Source: Rhynchospora pubera | Lineage: Eukaryota; Streptophyta; Magnoliopsida; Poales; Cyperaceae | DNA: 64,000 nt | Direction: 5' to 3' | NCBI GenBank assembly: GCA_028095005.1 | Contig: CM051461.1 | Span: forward strand, 168,585,144-168,649,143 | Shown here: piece after piece, positions 61,101-64,000 of the stretch | Position numbering within the stretch: position 1 is the first letter of the stretch | Layout of the letters: each line of letters opens with the position of its first letter | Notes under the pieces: model-generated | Told to the model about the DNA's origin: nothing | The model's database searches: none | The model's input: the letters and a program-made list of their open reading frames with translations, nothing else | Program-made: the position numbers and the translations under genes

Positions 61101-61483
61101 GCTGGTTAGGAGGAGTCTTGCTTGGATTACTGGAATTATCCTTCTCATTTCAACTTTAATTGGGGTTAGTGGAGGGCATTCCAGTCCTTTTTTTTCTTTT
61201 TCATATTATCTCTTATAGTCTTTATTAGATGAGATTGGTAAAATGGCCAAACACAACTGCTTCATGTGTCTGTATCTACCTCCCTTCATCTGCACCTCGT
61301 ATTATCTCTTCTATGTGCAGGAACAATACCAATACTGGCTGGTAATAAGCTGGGAAAAGTTAATTTGGTTTTGTTATGGTTTATGATATGCTAATCTTTT
61401 GACTGATTGAGCAGGTCTGCATGTTGATGAACATGCCACTCACTAGAGACACTCTTCTGTATTCCAATGTGAAGCTTGATTAA
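58155..61483 (+). CDS. Type I membrane protein of unknown function (11 exons)
   Basis: Exons are 58155-58223, 58344-58427, 58777-58872, 58954-59029, 59107-59187, 59466-59551, 59652-59756, 60044-60181, 60541-60646, 60968-61164 and 61415-61483. All are GT-AG and in phase, giving 368 residues. The start is a hydrophobic signal peptide (MGFRVTLNFFLFVLFASLCL) followed by AESSGSVVFLEGS. The lumenal or extracellular part contains SEVTGVASVLLGFAPDSS, NPFERPHAVFLLEVSGLD and AEELHF-like regions but no catalytic motif I know. One transmembrane helix (about 331-353, LAWITGIILLISTLIGVCML) is followed by a short tail ending LLYSNVKLD. It resembles the plant 'putative type 1 membrane protein' family (Arabidopsis At3g24160 type), a match made from memory. 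Function is unknown. Confidence 0.88.
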
Positions 61484-62341
61484 TTATGAAAGGAAACATG
61501 AAAGGGTCGTTGCGCACCGACTTTATAATTTTTGAAATTTGAATGGTGTTTTGAGGTCCACAAACATATTTCCTGCACTGTAGATTTGTATTATTGTAGT
61601 TGTGCATCTTGTTTTATTGGAGCTCCCAATACTATATTTGCAAAATAATTTTGAAGGATTATTTTTTGAGGCAGCCTGCAGAGGCCCCAGTGGCTTTTTG
61701 TTAATTTTTATATTTGTTCTGTTGTTCATAAGATATATGCTGTGAAGAAATGCTTATTTGCCATTGTTTGGTAAACTCTCATTTCGTGTTTAAGGATTAA
61801 GAATTCCATTATTTGTTGGTAGTATTAAAACAAAAATAAAATAATTGAAGGAATGCCATTTGGTTATAGTTTTCTGTTTCAATTTTCTTCTGACAGGTCT
61901 GCTTTATTCGCTCTTTTGGAAAAAAAAAGTGGTTTCATATATGAGCGGGAAACAATTGAGTTTTGAATGTTGTTTTGGAAATGTCAGGGTACATATTGCG
62001 GGAAGTAGCTGAATTATTTGTGTCAATTGACATTTTATTTTGGGGGAATCAAGTTCTCTGTGTTAAGTTGCGACGTGTATAATAGTTTACTTTAATGACA
62101 TTTCCATTATGGCCCTCCCTTTATCCTCATTTGACAAGAGAGGATAATAAAAATTTCAGAATATAACATTTTGGTCTTATAATTTTAAACTAAATATTAT
62201 ACAAGCGTGCATCTTACAAGTCAGAACTTATGCATCTGTTGAAACTCGCGTAGCCAACTTTTTGGTCCCGTTTTCCAGAAGTTAGAAAGTAATATTCTTA
62301 TAAAATCACACACTATATAAGTTTTGACCATGTCATACAAA
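61484..62341. other. Convergent 3' region between two genes
   Basis: The stretch holds the 3' UTR of the type I membrane protein gene on the plus strand and the 3' UTR of the syntaxin gene on the minus strand. No other gene was recognised. Confidence 0.5.
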
Positions 62342-63942
62342 TTACCCCCAAACCTTTTGACGCTTTAGAATTCCCCAAAGTGCAAAAATTACAACAAAAA
62401 GAAGAATAATTATGGTAAGGCACATGTATTTCCTCGTATTCCTCTGTTTCTTCTTTGCTTGTTTCAGGGTCTCTGTTGCCTTTTGTACATGATCCACTGA
62501 TTTTGTGACCTGTATGGCATGGTATTACAGTAAAATCAGAAGAAGAAATAGCTGGTACTATACCTTAAAACTTGTTACAGGTGATGTACTGCTGACTAAC
62601 AAATACTGTAAGATGTATAATACTAGAATTTAACTCTAACCTGTGCCTCAATGTCATCAATCATATCTCCTTGTGCTTCGACCAAAACAGCCATGTCCAT
62701 AAACATCTGACAAAATGCTGAGTCTCTCAGTGCTTACTTTATGATTGTTTACAATTAAGATTTCTCTTGGTTGTATCGTTACAAATGAGTAAAATATGGT
62801 GTCTTGGAGAAGTATCTCTACTGATCAAATTAACTGTGCCTCCTTTATGGGTATTTTTTTTTTTTTTTGAAATAAGCAACTTTATTTGCATTGTTTGCAA
62901 AATATCACATGATTTTTGGCAATTTGAGATGGAATTTGCCACTGCACATATTTGAAGATCATTCTCGATTTAAATTCCAATTTCAGAGAACTACTGATGA
63001 GTTTAGATGCTGTCAGCACATACACTACGAGGTAATTTCAAATGGAAAAGATACTCAATGGAGTATACTATATTGGTCTGAAATTATTTTTGCTTGGACT
63101 AAATCTCCCTTCCATTTTGTCGGCAAAGTTATCCTTTCTTTTGACAGTAGATCATAATGTTTCGAGCCTTTTGGCGAAACAAGACTCCGAGAAGGAACTT
63201 AGAAGAGAAAATACAGTTCCACGGATGCTTGGAGTAAAATTATACTGAAGATCCATAGGTATGAATAGGTTATCGATATGTACTAATAAGTTGGTGAATT
63301 GTTTGGGTTTTGGGGGGTGGGGGGTGCCCCAATATCGGTATGTGTTTTTTCCCTTTGATTTTTTTTTTGTTTTCAATATTAGAGAAGTTTCTGTTTAAGG
63401 AAACCAAATTCTAATCATAAATTCAGTTAAACTTAAAATAATATATCTATTACTCTTAACTGTATACATATGCAATGCTAACCTGTTGCAAGTCTTGGAG
63501 TTTCTTCTCTAACTCAAGGAATGCATCATGGCGCTCTTGGATTTCAGAAACTGTCTCCACAATCTACAGAATTTTTGGATGTTATATTCATAGTTAATTC
63601 CTTGACTTCCGCAATCCTGGAAAAAGCATTTTGAAAAGTAATATATAAAACCTAGATTTAATGTTCCCATTCATTGGCCTTTTCCTGAAAGTCAGAAACT
63701 CATTCGCTTCATTTGGTTGTCAAATTCATATATCCCAGAAGTTATTTCTTTTTCAAAATTAATTACCAATTAACAAACTGTGGCATAGTTTTTTTTGGGT
63801 TTTTTTTTCCTAGTCTCAACCACTTATTGCATTATTTTTTTTCCAAAACCACATGTCCAAGTACCTGCCCGCGACCATATCCTTGAATAGCATGGGAGAA
63901 TATGTGTTCACTGGCTCCTGTCTCTATCAGCTGATCAATTGT
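62342..63942 (-). CDS. Plasma-membrane-type Qa-SNARE (syntaxin), 3' four exons
   Basis: Exons on the minus strand are 63942-63865, 63563-63483, 62706-62641 and 62509-62342; all introns are GT-AG and phase 0. The 5' part lies beyond the window. The encoded C-terminal 162 residues contain TIDQLIETGASEHIFSHAIQ, the start of the SNARE motif (IVETVSEIQERHDAFLELEK), the central zero-layer Gln in VLVEAQGDMIDDIEAQ, and a C-terminal membrane anchor (CLTIIILLFVVIFALWGI) with a short tail ending KRQKVWG. The family mediates vesicle fusion; sequence and exon layout fit the plant SYP1 group. I cannot tell which member: SYP112, SYP12x and SYP13x remain possible. The intron between the second and third listed exons is long (776 bp). 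Confidence 0.88.
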
Positions 63943-64000
63943 CTGTTTCATATTGTTGAATAAAATAATTCTTAAGTTCAACAAATAATATAATTAAAAA

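Overview
The window is nuclear DNA of a flowering plant, most probably a eudicot. It is AT-rich, its genes are split into many short exons with GT-AG introns, and plant-specific families are present (a plastid fibrillin, a plant PP2A B'' subunit, a SYP1-type syntaxin). Much of the remaining DNA is plant transposable elements. The species cannot be named from the sequence. Exon boundaries were chained by eye using splice sites, reading phase and family conservation, so small errors at boundaries are possible.

Layout. 0-5 kb: a 1-kb terminal-inverted-repeat element, then a five-exon gene (+) for a PP2C-like protein that lacks the usual metal-binding residues. 5.4-6.8 kb: a solo LTR with perfect 5-bp target duplications and a nested MITE. 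8.7-18.9 kb: a 12-exon gene (-) for a PP2A B'' regulatory subunit; its second intron holds an intact, very young Ty1/copia element (12.8-18.0 kb). 19.5-23.0 kb: a 5'-truncated L1-type LINE inserted upstream of that gene. Its 5' junction contains copied pieces of the gene's first exon and of the flanking DNA. 23.7-24.8 kb: the 3' end of an RTE-type LINE. 27.0-29.8 kb: a four-exon fibrillin gene (-, FBN4-like) with a SINE and a MITE nested in intron 3. 31.6-34.9 kb: an unrecognised, apparently frame-damaged gene (-).

35.3-56.2 kb is a diverged tandem satellite with a monomer of about 172 bp. It is interrupted by a 1.17-kb Harbinger-like element (43.9-45.1 kb), a 7.76-kb young LTR element with a decayed interior (48.3-56.1 kb) and a 37-bp retroposed scrap. 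Part of the satellite (36.8-39.2 kb) has a five-monomer higher-order repeat. 57.1-57.7 kb carries a rearranged copy of a repeat also found at 30.1-30.8 kb. 58.2-61.5 kb: an 11-exon gene (+) for a type I membrane protein. 62.3 kb to the window end: the 3' half of a Qa-SNARE (syntaxin) gene (-).

The genes do not form a pathway; they are ordinary, independently transcribed plant genes. The most informative material is the record of transposition: exact target duplications, nested insertions, a LINE and a SINE sharing a 3' tail, a recently moved but coding-dead LTR element, and a LINE junction patched with sequence from the neighbouring gene.
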